The notes: generated by a model not told the origin, from the letters alone. Positions 52,587-61,192 are shown, numbered from the stretch's first letter. The stretch is 64,000 nucleotides of DNA from Nonomuraea harbinensis (GCF_019396385.1 NZ_JAHKRN010000040.1:1-64000); one strand, 5' to 3'. Numbers and translations: made by a program.

Positions 52587-53509
52587 CAGGAGCTCCTCCG
52601 TTCGTTGATGCGGAACTGGACGACGGTCACGGTGAACACCAGGAGGAACAGCACCAGCGCGATCGCCGAGGAGTAGCCGAACTCGCCCTCCCTGATGCCC
52701 TCCCGGAAGATGAGCTGGGCCAGCACCAGCGTGCTGCGGCCCGGCCCGCCGTCGGTCATGACCACGATCAGGTCGAGCACCTTGAAGCTCTGGATGGTCA
52801 GCATGACCAGCACGAAGAACGTGGTCGGCCGCAGCGACGGGATCGTGATGCGCCAGAACCGCTGCCAGGCGTTGGCCCCGTCGACCATGGCGGCCTCGTA
52901 GTACTCCTTGGGGATCGTCTGCAGACCGGCCAGATAGAGCACCATGTAGTAGCCCATGTCACGCCACACGCTGGTGGCGATGACCGCGGGCATCGCCCAG
53001 TCGGTGCTCGCGACCCAGCGCGGCGGGTCCTGGACGCCGATCGCCTCCAGGAACAGGTTGACCGGCCCCGCCGTGGGGTTGAACAGCATGTTCCAGACCA
53101 CGGCCACCGCGACCAGCGAGGTGACGTACGGGAAGAACGCCGCGGTGCGGAAGAACTCGACGCCGCGCAGCCTGCGGTTCAGCGCCATGGCCAGCCCGAG
53201 GGCGGCGGCGAGGGTCAGCGGGATGTGTCCGGCCGAGTAGTAGATGGTGTTGCGGAGCGCCACGTGGAAGTTCTCGTCGTTCCACAGCCGCGCGAAGTTC
53301 TCCAGCCCCACCCACTCGGGGTCGTTGGCGGAGTCCCATTCCATGAACGCCAGCGCGAACGCGGCGAGCACCGGGACGAGCGTGAACAGGGCGAAACCCA
53401 GGAAGTTCGGCAGGATGAAGCTCCACCCGATCAGGGTGTCGCGCCAGGCCCGCCGGCGGCGGGGCGTCTGCGATCCGCCCGGCGCCGGGTGCGTCATTAC
53501 GTGCGCCAT
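52586..53509 (-). CDS. sugar ABC permease (MalF type)
   Basis: 307 aa with six TM helices and the EAA loop EYYEAAMVDGANAWQRFWRITIPSLRPTTFF. ATG at 53509. Separated from the binding-protein gene by 90 bases that contain two palindromes, which may lower permease expression relative to the binding protein. Confidence 0.92.
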   Translation of the reverse strand: MAHVMTHPAPGGSQTPRRRRAWRDTLIGWSFILPNFLGFALFTLVPVLAAFALAFMEWDSANDPEWVGLENFARLWNDENFHVALRNTIYYSAGHIPLTLAAALGLAMALNRRLRGVEFFRTAAFFPYVTSLVAVAVVWNMLFNPTAGPVNLFLEAIGVQDPPRWVASTDWAMPAVIATSVWRDMGYYMVLYLAGLQTIPKEYYEAAMVDGANAWQRFWRITIPSLRPTTFFVLVMLTIQSFKVLDLIVVMTDGGPGRSTLVLAQLIFREGIREGEFGYSSAIALVLFLLVFTVTVVQFRINERRSS

Positions 53510-53527
53510 GGTGTCCCTCTGTGAATC

Positions 53528-53539
53528 CTTTCGCGAAAG
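53528..53539. promoter_or_regulatory. palindrome before the permease gene
   Basis: CTTTCGCGAAAG, perfect 12-bp palindrome, 18 bases upstream of the permease start. Could be an operator or an mRNA hairpin affecting translation. Confidence 0.45.
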
Positions 53540-53565
53540 ACTCCTCGCGAACCTGATGCGGGAGC

Positions 53566-53589
53566 GGCGGGCGCCCCCCTGCGCCCGCC
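53566..53589 (-). terminator. intercistronic hairpin after the binding-protein gene
   Basis: 9-bp stem GGCGGGCGC / GCGCCCGCC, loop of 6 bases, 10 bases after the binding-protein stop. Typical partial terminator or RNA-stabilising hairpin in importer operons. Confidence 0.6.
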
Positions 53590-53599
53590 ACGGCGTCCC

Positions 53600-54904
53600 T
53601 TAGTTGAGGACTTCGCTCTTGACGCGGTCGCTCATCGACTTGATCCCCTCGGTCACCGACTTGTCGCCGACCATGATCAGCTGGTGCTCCTCGTTGAGGA
53701 TGGTGTCGACGTCGGAGGTCTTGTCGCTCACCGGCATCTCCAGCACGACCTTGTCCGGCTCGAACGCCTTCTTCGACAGGTCGTCGGCCGGCATGCCCTT
53801 GAGGCCGAAGTACGCCTCGGTGATCGCCGGGTCCTGCAGCGCGGGCACCACGCCCACCTTGGTGATCGCCTCCGCGCCGGCCTTGCTCGCGGCGAACTGG
53901 ACGAACTTCCTGGCCAGGTCGGCGTTCTCGCTCCGCTTGTTCACCGCGAACGCCGTCGGCGAGCCGAACGTGGTGACGTCGGTGGCGCCCGGCCGCTGCG
54001 GCATCGGGGCCAGCGCCCAGTCGACCTGGCTCTCGCCCTTCTCCTTGGCCTCGAGGATGCCGGAGATGTACCAGGTGCCCATGGGCATCATGGCCGTCGC
54101 GGCGGTCTCGAACATGGTCCGGTAGTCGGCCTGCTGGGCCGTCGCGGTGCCGAAGTCCAGCGCGTTGCCGCCCTTCTGCAGCCCCAGCGCCATGTTGTAC
54201 TGGTCGGCGAAGAAGTTGTAGTCGCCGCTGAGCTGGTCGCCGCCGGTCTGGGCCGCCGAGATCGCCTGGATCACCGACCGCCAGGTGTGGTGGTAGGTGC
54301 CGTAGACCTTCTGGTTGCCGTCGCCCTGGCTGAGCTGCTGGGCGTACTTGGCGTAGTCGTCCCAGGTGATGGGGCCGTCGAGCTTGATGTTCGCCTTGTC
54401 GAACATGGCCTTGTTGTAGTAGAGCAGCCAGAAGTCCTGGCGGTACGGCAGCGCGAAGTAGCTGTCGTTGACGTTGAAGGCGTCCAGGCCGGCGAGCTTG
54501 GAGGTGTCGGTCGACTTGACCATGTCCGTGATGTCGAGGAGCTGCCCGCGGGCGGAGTAGCGCGAGTAGTCCGTCACGTTCTTCATGGTGATCACATCGG
54601 TCTTGTCGCCACCGGCCAGCATCGTGGTGACCTTCTCGGGATAGTCGTCCGCGAGAATGTCGGCCGGCTTCACCGTGACCCCGGGGTTCGCCTTCTCGAA
54701 GGCGTCGAACAGGGCGGTGAACTCCGGCGTCTTGGCGAGGTTCCACACGGTGATCGTGAGGGTGGTGCTCCCGCCGCCTTCGGCGGTCTCACCGGAGCCG
54801 CCGCCACCGCACGCGGCGACCGCGAGGGCGAGCGCGGCGGCCACTCCCGCGGTCTTCACAAGATGGCGGCGCACTCTGGCCTTGGGGGGGTTCGAAGGGA
54901 TCAT
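53600..54904 (-). CDS. sugar-binding lipoprotein of the ABC importer
   Basis: 434-aa family-1 solute-binding protein. Lipobox LAVAAC in the signal peptide. Mature part with TLTITVWNLAKTPEFTALFDAFEKANPGVTVK and FGSPTAFAVNKRSENADLARKFVQFAAS. ATG at 54904. Cotranscribed with the 2-hydroxyacid dehydrogenase upstream (29-base gap). Substrate is probably an oligosaccharide from the neighbouring lyase or hydrolase reactions. Confidence 0.92.
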   Translation of the reverse strand: MIPSNPPKARVRRHLVKTAGVAAALALAVAACGGGGSGETAEGGGSTTLTITVWNLAKTPEFTALFDAFEKANPGVTVKPADILADDYPEKVTTMLAGGDKTDVITMKNVTDYSRYSARGQLLDITDMVKSTDTSKLAGLDAFNVNDSYFALPYRQDFWLLYYNKAMFDKANIKLDGPITWDDYAKYAQQLSQGDGNQKVYGTYHHTWRSVIQAISAAQTGGDQLSGDYNFFADQYNMALGLQKGGNALDFGTATAQQADYRTMFETAATAMMPMGTWYISGILEAKEKGESQVDWALAPMPQRPGATDVTTFGSPTAFAVNKRSENADLARKFVQFAASKAGAEAITKVGVVPALQDPAITEAYFGLKGMPADDLSKKAFEPDKVVLEMPVSDKTSDVDTILNEEHQLIMVGDKSVTEGIKSMSDRVKSEVLN

Positions 54905-54933
54905 TGATCCGGTCTCCTTCCATGAAGCCGGGC

Positions 54934-55950
54934 TCAGGCGCTCACGCTGATCTCGTCGGCTGTGACCGGCGCCCGTGGCGGCAGGCCGGACAGGTAGCGT
55001 TCGAGCTCGTCGAGGGCGCTCTCACTCATCCGCCGGGTCTCTGATCCCAGAGATCCGGCGACGTGGGGGGTGATCATGACGTTGTGCAGGTCGTACAACG
55101 GCGAGTCGGCGGGCAGCGGCTCCGGGTCGGTCACGTCGAGGATCGCGTCGAGCCGCCCCGTCACGCACTCGCTCTCCAGAGCGGCGGTGTCGAGCACGGA
55201 CCCACGCGCCGTGTTGATGACGGTCGCGCCGTCCCTCAGCAGGGCGAGCTCCGCCGCCCCGATCAGGTGACGCGTCTCGGGCAGCGCGGGCACGTGCAGG
55301 GTGAGCACGTCGCAGCGCCGCAGCAGGTCGGGCAGCTCGACCAGCCTGCCGCCGGCCGCGCGCACCTCGGCCGGGTCGGCGTACGGGTCGGCCACCAGGA
55401 TGTCGACCTCCAGGCCGCGCAGCCTTTCGGTGACCCTGCGGCCCACCCGCGAGAAGCCGACGACACCGATCGTGCGCCCGCGGTTGGACAGCTCGCCGCG
55501 CCCGGCCGCGTAGGACCAGTCGTCGCGATGTTTGCGCGCGTCGTGGGCCAGGAACGGGGCCTTCTTGCCCGCGAAGATGATCGCGGCGAGGGTGAACTCG
55601 GCGACCGGTATCGCGTTCTCGTCGGCGGCGTTGGTCACGAGTATCCCGCGCCGCCATACCTCGTCGGTGACGAAGGAGCGTACCGTGCCCGCGCAATGGA
55701 AGATCGCCCGGAGCTCCGGCGCACCGGCCAGCAGCTCCTTCGTCAGCGGGGGGCAGCCCCACGAGGTGACGAGCACCTCGACCTCGCGCAGCCTGCGCCG
55801 TACGAGCGGGTCGTCGAAGTTCATGGTCGAGATAGGATCGGTGAGTTCGACGAGTTCGTGCAACCGTCGTAACTGCGGCTCCTGAAACTGCACCCCGAAG
55901 TGCGCAGGATCCATGACCAGCAGGGCCTGTGGTCGACGACGGTCTCTCAC
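54934..55950 (-). CDS. D-isomer-specific 2-hydroxyacid dehydrogenase
   Basis: 338 aa. NAD-binding motif VVGFSRVGRRV (the second Gly of the usual GxGxxG is Ser), catalytic Arg in NTARGSVLDTAAL, Glu in DVTDPEPLP and His in TPHVAGS. GTG at 55950. First gene of the importer operon. It might reduce or oxidise a uronate-derived keto or hydroxy acid, consistent with the heparinase-family lyase nearby. The substrate is inferred. Confidence 0.9.
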   Translation of the reverse strand: MRDRRRPQALLVMDPAHFGVQFQEPQLRRLHELVELTDPISTMNFDDPLVRRRLREVEVLVTSWGCPPLTKELLAGAPELRAIFHCAGTVRSFVTDEVWRRGILVTNAADENAIPVAEFTLAAIIFAGKKAPFLAHDARKHRDDWSYAAGRGELSNRGRTIGVVGFSRVGRRVTERLRGLEVDILVADPYADPAEVRAAGGRLVELPDLLRRCDVLTLHVPALPETRHLIGAAELALLRDGATVINTARGSVLDTAALESECVTGRLDAILDVTDPEPLPADSPLYDLHNVMITPHVAGSLGSETRRMSESALDELERYLSGLPPRAPVTADEISVSA

Positions 55951-55966
55951 CCGGATCCTTTCGGCA

Positions 55967-55978
55967 GCAAGCGCTTAC
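55967..55978. promoter_or_regulatory. LacI-type operator GCAAGCGCTTAC
   Basis: Near-perfect palindrome around AAGCGCTT, at the predicted transcription start of the importer operon. Confidence 0.6.
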
Positions 55979-55979
55979 C

Positions 55980-56009
55980 AGTGTCGCTGATCATGTCCGA
56001 TCATTTCAA
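55980..56009 (-). promoter_or_regulatory. promoter of the dehydrogenase-importer operon with YGATC boxes in the spacer
   Basis: Minus-strand TTGAAA (56009-56004), 18-base spacer, GACACT (55985-55980). Two 10-bp-spaced boxes, TGATCATGTC (55988-55997) and CGATCATTTC (55998-56007), occupy the spacer and part of the -35. Confidence 0.5.
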
Positions 56010-56038
56010 TCACGTCAAGATCTCTTTAGGGCGCTATA

Positions 56039-56117
56039 CGATCGTTATCGATCGTCAAGGTCAGGATTGGCGGCGCATTTCGGCGTGAAGGCTGATCGAA
56101 GTGAGCGCTTTTGATCA
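56039..56117. promoter_or_regulatory. additional YGATC boxes in the divergent region
   Basis: CGATCGTTAT and CGATCGTCAA are adjacent 10-mers (56039-56058). Further on, TGATCGAA (56093-56100) and TTTTGATCA (56109-56117) form an inverted pair just upstream of the DUF2264 promoter. Likely sites for the cluster regulator. Confidence 0.5.
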
Positions 56118-56125
56118 GTCTTTGC

Positions 56126-56154
56126 TTGACGTGTTCGCTCGGTGATGCCAGCAT
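56126..56154 (+). promoter_or_regulatory. promoter of the DUF2264 gene
   Basis: TTGACG (56126-56131), 17-base spacer, CAGCAT (56149-56154). Transcription would start near 56161, after the GTG at 56142 but before the ATG at 56187, which supports the latter as the start codon. Confidence 0.5.
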
Positions 56155-56186
56155 CGCCTGAACTCATCGCTGACTGGGGAGGCCCG

Positions 56187-58061
56187 ATGCGCTGGCTGCG
56201 GGAGCTGGACGACCGGAAACTCTCGCCCCACACCGGCTGGACCCGCGACCACTGGGCGGCGCTGGCCGACCATCTCCTGCTGTCGGCGCGGCGCCACGCG
56301 TCCCCCTCGCACGCGCGGATCTCCTTCCCCGGCGAGCCGGGCGGCTACGGCCCCGACGTGGACGGGCTGGAAGGCTTCGCGCGCACGTTCCTGGCCGCCG
56401 GGTTCCGGGTGGCCGGCGAGGGCGGCCGCGACCCGCACGGCCACCTGGAGTGGTACGCGCGCGGCCTGGCCGCCGGCACCGACCCGGGCTCTCCCGAGCG
56501 GTGGGTGCGGCTGGACGAGCACGACCAGGCCAAGGTCGAGGCCGCCTCCATCGCGCTGGTGCTCCACCTGACCAGGCCGTGGCTGTGGGACCGGCTCGAC
56601 GAGGGCGTCCGGGAGCGGGTGGTCGCCTATCTGGCCCCGGCGATCGGGTCCTGGTATCCGCCGATCAACTGGGTGTGGTTCCAGATCGTGGTCGAGCAGT
56701 TCCTCGCCTCCGTCGGCGGGCCGTGCTCTCCCTCCGACATCGAGGCCGGGCTCGCGCTCACCGACGGGTTCGCCCGCGAGCAGGGCTGGTACGCCGACGG
56801 CGACAAGCGCGCCTACGACCACTACGTCGGCTGGGCGCTGCACTTCTACCCGCTGCTGTGGACCGAGATGGCCGCCGGCGACCCGGCCGCCGACACCCGC
56901 CGCCCCGCCTACCTGTCCAGGCTGGAGCGCTTCCTGCGCGACGCCGTCCACCTCGTCGGCGCCGACGGGTCGCCGCTCATCCAGGGCCGCAGCCTCACCT
57001 ACCGGTTCGCCGCCGCCGCCCCGTTCTGGGCGGGCGCCAGGGCCGGGGTCGGGTCGCCCGGCCTGCTGCGCCGCGCCGCCTCCGGCATCGTCCGCCACTT
57101 CGCCGAGCGCGGCGCCCCCGATGACGACGGCCTGCTGACGCTCGGCTGGCACGGCCCGTGGCGGTCGATCGCGCAGTCCTACTCCGGCACCGGCTCGCCC
57201 TACTGGGCCGCCAAGGGCCTGTACGGCCTGGCGCTGCCCGCCGACCACCCCGTGTGGACCGCCGTCGAGGAGCCGCTGCCGGTGGAGGAGGGCGACTTCC
57301 AGCTCGCGATCCGGTCACCCGGCTGGCTGGTCTCCGGCACCCGCGCCGACGGGGTCGTCCGCGTCGTCAACCACGGCACCGACCACGCGCTGCCCGGCGA
57401 CCAGCTGTCCGACTCCCCGCTCTACGCCCGCCTGGGTTACTCCACCGCCACCTCGCCCGTCCTGGCCGGCCCGCACGCCGCCGACCCGCTCGACCAGTCG
57501 GTCACCCTCCTCGACCCGTCGGGCCGGCCCAGCCACCGCACCGGCTTCGACGCCCTCCTCGCCGACACCCTCCCCACCGGCACCGCGCTCGGCGCCTCCC
57601 GCTGGCGGGCCCACTGGGTCGAGCCCGGCCTGGACGCCCCCGACCACGGCTCGGGCCGCGCCGGCGCCGTCACCCCCGGCCCGACGCTCACAGTCGTGTC
57701 CGCGCTGCGCGGCCCCTGGGAGGTCCGGCTCGTCCAGGTGGCCGCCCCCTGCTCGTCCCCTCTGCGGATCGGCGGCTGGCCGGTCTCGTCGGCCTCCGAC
57801 TCCCTGATCGTCCCCGGCCCCGGCCTCGACCTGGCGGACGTCACCCGCGCCGAGGACGCCACCCCGCTGTCCCCGGAGACCTTCATCCCCTGGTGCGGCA
57901 CCACCGCCGCCGCCGAGCCCGGCCGCTGGTACGTCGCCGGCGTCCACCTCGGCACGGCCGCCTCCCCGGCCCCCGAGATCGCCTGGACCGCCACCACCGC
58001 CCGCATCACCTGGCCGGACGGCGTCACCGACACCCTCGACCTTCCCGCCCTCCTCCGCTGA
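56187..58061 (+). CDS. DUF2264 family protein, probable glycoside-active enzyme
   Basis: 624 aa. The N-terminal (alpha/alpha) barrel has the DUF2264 hallmarks GWTRDHWAALADHLLLSARRHASPSHARI, DGLEGFARTFLAAGF and NWVWFQIVVEQFLASVGG, with acidic residues in DGWYADG-like and HYVGWALHFY segments. A C-terminal beta-sandwich follows (about 370-620). No signal peptide. The ATG at 56187 follows GGGGAGG and fits the promoter. The family is found in uronate-polysaccharide loci, and glycosidase activity on unsaturated or uronic-acid ends is plausible. Divergent from the importer operon. Confidence 0.87.
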   Translation: MRWLRELDDRKLSPHTGWTRDHWAALADHLLLSARRHASPSHARISFPGEPGGYGPDVDGLEGFARTFLAAGFRVAGEGGRDPHGHLEWYARGLAAGTDPGSPERWVRLDEHDQAKVEAASIALVLHLTRPWLWDRLDEGVRERVVAYLAPAIGSWYPPINWVWFQIVVEQFLASVGGPCSPSDIEAGLALTDGFAREQGWYADGDKRAYDHYVGWALHFYPLLWTEMAAGDPAADTRRPAYLSRLERFLRDAVHLVGADGSPLIQGRSLTYRFAAAAPFWAGARAGVGSPGLLRRAASGIVRHFAERGAPDDDGLLTLGWHGPWRSIAQSYSGTGSPYWAAKGLYGLALPADHPVWTAVEEPLPVEEGDFQLAIRSPGWLVSGTRADGVVRVVNHGTDHALPGDQLSDSPLYARLGYSTATSPVLAGPHAADPLDQSVTLLDPSGRPSHRTGFDALLADTLPTGTALGASRWRAHWVEPGLDAPDHGSGRAGAVTPGPTLTVVSALRGPWEVRLVQVAAPCSSPLRIGGWPVSSASDSLIVPGPGLDLADVTRAEDATPLSPETFIPWCGTTAAAEPGRWYVAGVHLGTAASPAPEIAWTATTARITWPDGVTDTLDLPALLR

Positions 58062-58072
58062 CGGGACGGCGG

Positions 58073-59194
58073 TCAGGCGGAGGAGGAACGCACGATCAGC
58101 CGGGGCTCGACGACCACGCGGTGGGCCGGGCGGTGCGGGTCCCGGTCGGCCAGGCGGGCCGCCAGCAGCGCGAACGCCGCGCGCCCGATGGCCGCCTTCG
58201 GCGGACGCACCGCCGACAGCGGCGGGTCGCACAGCTCGGCCACCTCGTCGTCGTACGTGACCACCCCCAGGTCTCCTGGCACCCGCAGGCCGCGTTCCTG
58301 GCAGCGCTCGACCAGGCCGATCGCCTCCGGATCCGGATGGACGAGCAGCGCCGTGGTGCCCGTGGCGAGGCAGGCGTCGAGGATCTGGTCCAGGGCCGCC
58401 GTCCAGCCGGGGTCGCGCCGGTCGACCACGGTCAGGTCGGGGGCGCCCTCCAGGCCGAGCTCCTCGCTCGCCTGCCGCCACCCGCGCCGCACGTGCGGCG
58501 CCGTCGGGCTCTGCTCGGTGGTGATGACGCCGATCCGGCGGTGCCCGAGCGCGGCCAGGTGGCGCACGGCCATCGCGGCCCCGAGCGCGTGGTCGCTGAC
58601 GACGGACTCCATGGCCTCCTGGTAGGGACCGATGGTGGCGGCGCGTTCGACGAGCACGACCGGGACGGGCGCCTGGCGCAGCCACCGCACCAGCTCCTCG
58701 CCGTCGTCGCCGGTGGTCGTGGGCGCGACGAGCAGCCCGTCCACGCCTACGAACTCCACCAGCCACGACAGCTGCCGCCGCTCGTCGGCCGCCTGGTAGG
58801 AGGCGCCGCGCAGGACGATCCTGGCCCCGGCCGCCGCCGCGGCCTGCCGGACGCCGCGGATCACGTCGGGCCAGTAGTAGTCGAGCGACGGCACGACCAT
58901 CCCGATCGTGAGCCGCCGCGCCTCGCCGCCGTTCTCCTCGGGGACGGGCTGCGGCGGCGCGGCCCCTTCCGGCTCGCCGACGAGCGCGCCGCCGTGCAGC
59001 ACGGCCCCGCCGCGCACCCGCCGGATCACCCCCTGGGAGGCGAGCAGCGCGATGTCGCGGCGGATGGTGATGGCGGAGACGTCCAGCTCCTCGGCCAGGT
59101 CGGTGACGCGCACCACGCCGCGCTGCCGCAGCAGCTCGACCACCTGGGCGCGGCGCTCGTCCGGCAGCGGCGCCGGCGAACCGGTCCCGGTCAT
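58073..59194 (-). CDS. DeoR-HTH/LacI-sensor hybrid regulator
   Basis: 373 aa. Residues 13-70 are a DeoR-type winged HTH (RRAQVVELLRQRGVVRVTDLAEELDVSAITIRRDIALLASQGVIRRVRGGA). The rest is a LacI-type sugar-binding domain (LTIGMVVPSLDYYWPDVIRGVRQAA, GHRRIGVITTEQSP, GDLGVVTYDDEVAELCDPPLSAV). The ATG at 59194 overlaps the heparinase stop as ATGA, so it is coexpressed with the lyase. Likely the cluster regulator binding the YGATC boxes. Position between the two divergent enzymes supports this. Confidence 0.88.
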   Translation of the reverse strand: MTGTGSPAPLPDERRAQVVELLRQRGVVRVTDLAEELDVSAITIRRDIALLASQGVIRRVRGGAVLHGGALVGEPEGAAPPQPVPEENGGEARRLTIGMVVPSLDYYWPDVIRGVRQAAAAAGARIVLRGASYQAADERRQLSWLVEFVGVDGLLVAPTTTGDDGEELVRWLRQAPVPVVLVERAATIGPYQEAMESVVSDHALGAAMAVRHLAALGHRRIGVITTEQSPTAPHVRRGWRQASEELGLEGAPDLTVVDRRDPGWTAALDQILDACLATGTTALLVHPDPEAIGLVERCQERGLRVPGDLGVVTYDDEVAELCDPPLSAVRPPKAAIGRAAFALLAARLADRDPHRPAHRVVVEPRLIVRSSSA

Positions 59195-61104
59195 CCCCGC
59201 ACCCCCACCCGCACCAGGACCGACCCTTCGGCGGTGCCGGGCAGGGCCAGCTCCAGCCGGGTCAGCCGGTCGCCCCACACCGAGGTGAGCATCGGGTCGT
59301 CCAGCTCGCGCACGGTCAGCGAACCGGCCGCCCGCTCCGGGTCCCACGTGAGGACCGCGGCCCGCCCGCCGCCGGGCGGCCGCACCTCCACCTCCCCGGG
59401 CCTGTCCTGCCGCACCTCGCCGGCCAGCAGGAACCGCAGCGCGCTCGGCTCCCCGTCGCCGGTGAAGCGCCAGGCGTCCTCGATCGTCACCTCGCCGGAC
59501 GACCGGTCGAGGAGCGCCGTCCGCCACCACCGCTCCAGCCCGCCGACCGGGTAGGCGGCCGCGAGGTCCAGCCGTACCCGGAAGAGGCCGGGCTCGTCGG
59601 CCACCTCGACGTCCCTGGCCCGGTAGGACGCGCCCGCACGCTGCGGCGTGCCGCGGACCTCGGGCACGTTGTGCCAGTCACCGCGCATCGTCCAGATCGC
59701 GTAGCGGTCGGGCCCGAACGTCCGCGCCGTGTACGTGGGCCGCCCCGCGTCGACCACGGCCGGCACCCCGTCGACGGCCACGATCACGGAGCCGACGTCG
59801 TTGTGGTTGTGGTTCTCCGCGTTGTGCCCGCCCTTGACCACGAGCGCGAGCCCCCGGTCGGTGCCGCCGGCCGCGCGCGCGACGCCCACCTGGGTGCCCG
59901 GCAGCCACGCGGAGGCGACCAGCGGCGGCCCGGCGGCCTCGGCCTCCAGCCACGCCGGGTCGCCCAGCGCGGTCATGACCCGCCCCAGCTCGGCGGCGGG
60001 GGAGACGGCGGCGGCGCGCTGGGCGGCGGCGTGACGGACGCCGTCGGGATCGCCGACCCGCCGCGCCCACCGGTGGAGCACGTCCCAGGGCTGGCCGGCG
60101 GGCGGCCGCGCGCGGGCGTCGGCGACGTTCACGTACCACCCGCCGCCCAGATGCATCAGGTACGGGAAGCGCACGGTCGCGCGGACCACCGGCGCCCCGG
60201 CCGCGTCGAGCACCCCCGAGGTGGCGTGCGCCAGCACGTCGAGCGCCTCCAGCGCGCGGCAGGCGCCGTTCCACCAGTATTCGTAGCCCTCGTCCACCGA
60301 CCCGTCGGGAGGCAGCGCCGCCAGATAGCGGTCGACGCCCTCGACGGCCAGCGCGACCTGCAGCGCCCGCTCTTCGCCCGGCTCGGCCAGGCGCAGCGCG
60401 GCGACCAGCACGTTGCCGCAGATCCACGGGCACCAGTTGTGGACCTGACCGTCGAGTCCGAGCCAGTGCCAGTCGCGCCGCCGGGTGAACGGCTCCAGCA
60501 CCCGCGCCCGCACCTCGGCGCGCACCCGCTCGCGCACGCCGGGGAAGCGCTCGTCCAGCCGCTCGCCGATCGCCTGGTCGGCCCAGGCGAGCTGGGCGGC
60601 CACGTCGCCGGCGCCGAGGTCGAGGCAGGGGGCGGCCGGGTCCGGCAGCACGGCGCCGCGCGGCCGGCAGGACTCCTCGTGCGCCGGCCAGCACCACGAG
60701 CTCTGCTCGCACAGCAGCACGATCCCGTCGGCGGCCTCGGCCAGCCACCCGTCGTCGCCGGTGGCCGCCGCCATGAGCACGGCCCGGGTCAGCCGGTCCT
60801 GGCGTTCGAACACGTTGCGCTCGTAGACCGTGCGGTCGCCGTCCTGGAAGTAGCGCGCGTACTGCGAGGCGAGCGGTTGCGGCCACGGAGAGCCGCGCTC
60901 GGCCTCCGCCCGCTCGCGCACCGGCTCCAGCGCCCGCCGCGCCGGCTCGCCCGCCAGGTCGGGGGCGGGCAGCGCGCGGCCGGGATCCAGCAGGACGCGG
61001 GCCAGCGCGCCCGGAGAGGCGGCCGCTCCCCAGAGGCTGAGCAGTGGGCCGGGACGGGCGGTCTCCGCGGCCCGGAGGGGCGGGCCGGTCGCCGTGTTCG
61101 TCAT
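59191..61104 (-). CDS. heparinase II/III family polysaccharide lyase
   Basis: 637 aa. N-terminal (alpha/alpha) toroid (about 60-370, with HNWCPWICGNVLVAAL and DEGYEYWWNGACRALEALD) and C-terminal beta-sandwich. The family fingerprint GGHNAENHNHNDVGSVIVAVDG (about 425-446) supplies the active-site His/Asn and metal ligands. No signal peptide, so it acts on imported oligosaccharides with uronic acid residues. The ATG at 61104 follows GAGGAGGGACT. Coupled to the regulator gene by ATGA. Confidence 0.9.
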   Translation of the reverse strand: MTNTATGPPLRAAETARPGPLLSLWGAAASPGALARVLLDPGRALPAPDLAGEPARRALEPVRERAEAERGSPWPQPLASQYARYFQDGDRTVYERNVFERQDRLTRAVLMAAATGDDGWLAEAADGIVLLCEQSSWCWPAHEESCRPRGAVLPDPAAPCLDLGAGDVAAQLAWADQAIGERLDERFPGVRERVRAEVRARVLEPFTRRRDWHWLGLDGQVHNWCPWICGNVLVAALRLAEPGEERALQVALAVEGVDRYLAALPPDGSVDEGYEYWWNGACRALEALDVLAHATSGVLDAAGAPVVRATVRFPYLMHLGGGWYVNVADARARPPAGQPWDVLHRWARRVGDPDGVRHAAAQRAAAVSPAAELGRVMTALGDPAWLEAEAAGPPLVASAWLPGTQVGVARAAGGTDRGLALVVKGGHNAENHNHNDVGSVIVAVDGVPAVVDAGRPTYTARTFGPDRYAIWTMRGDWHNVPEVRGTPQRAGASYRARDVEVADEPGLFRVRLDLAAAYPVGGLERWWRTALLDRSSGEVTIEDAWRFTGDGEPSALRFLLAGEVRQDRPGEVEVRPPGGGRAAVLTWDPERAAGSLTVRELDDPMLTSVWGDRLTRLELALPGTAEGSVLVRVGVRG

Positions 61105-61127
61105 AGTCCCTCCTCGGGAGCCACCTC

Positions 61128-61192
61128 ATAGTACCGATCGAACCTGATCGAAGATGATTCACCCGCGAACCTCCATGGAGCAAGTGATCGAA
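61128..61192 (-). promoter_or_regulatory. heparinase promoter region with three YGATCGAA boxes
   Basis: A minus-strand -10 TACTAT lies at 61133-61128. CGATCGAA (61135-61142), TGATCGAA (61145-61152) and TGATCGAA (61185-61192) are direct repeats at spacings of 10 and 40 bp, so all lie on one face of the helix. The third also sits upstream of the deacetylase gene. Confidence 0.55.

Noticed and set aside
51010-54904. Complete ABC transporter including ATPase in the sugar importer operon
   Set aside because: No nucleotide-binding-domain gene is found between 48.9 and 61.2 kb. The only ABC ATPase in the window belongs to the osmoprotectant importer.
56142-56186. GTG/ATG at 56142/56145 as start of the DUF2264 gene
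   Set aside because: The predicted promoter places the transcript start near 56161, and the only strong ribosome-binding site (GGGGAGG) precedes the ATG at 56187.
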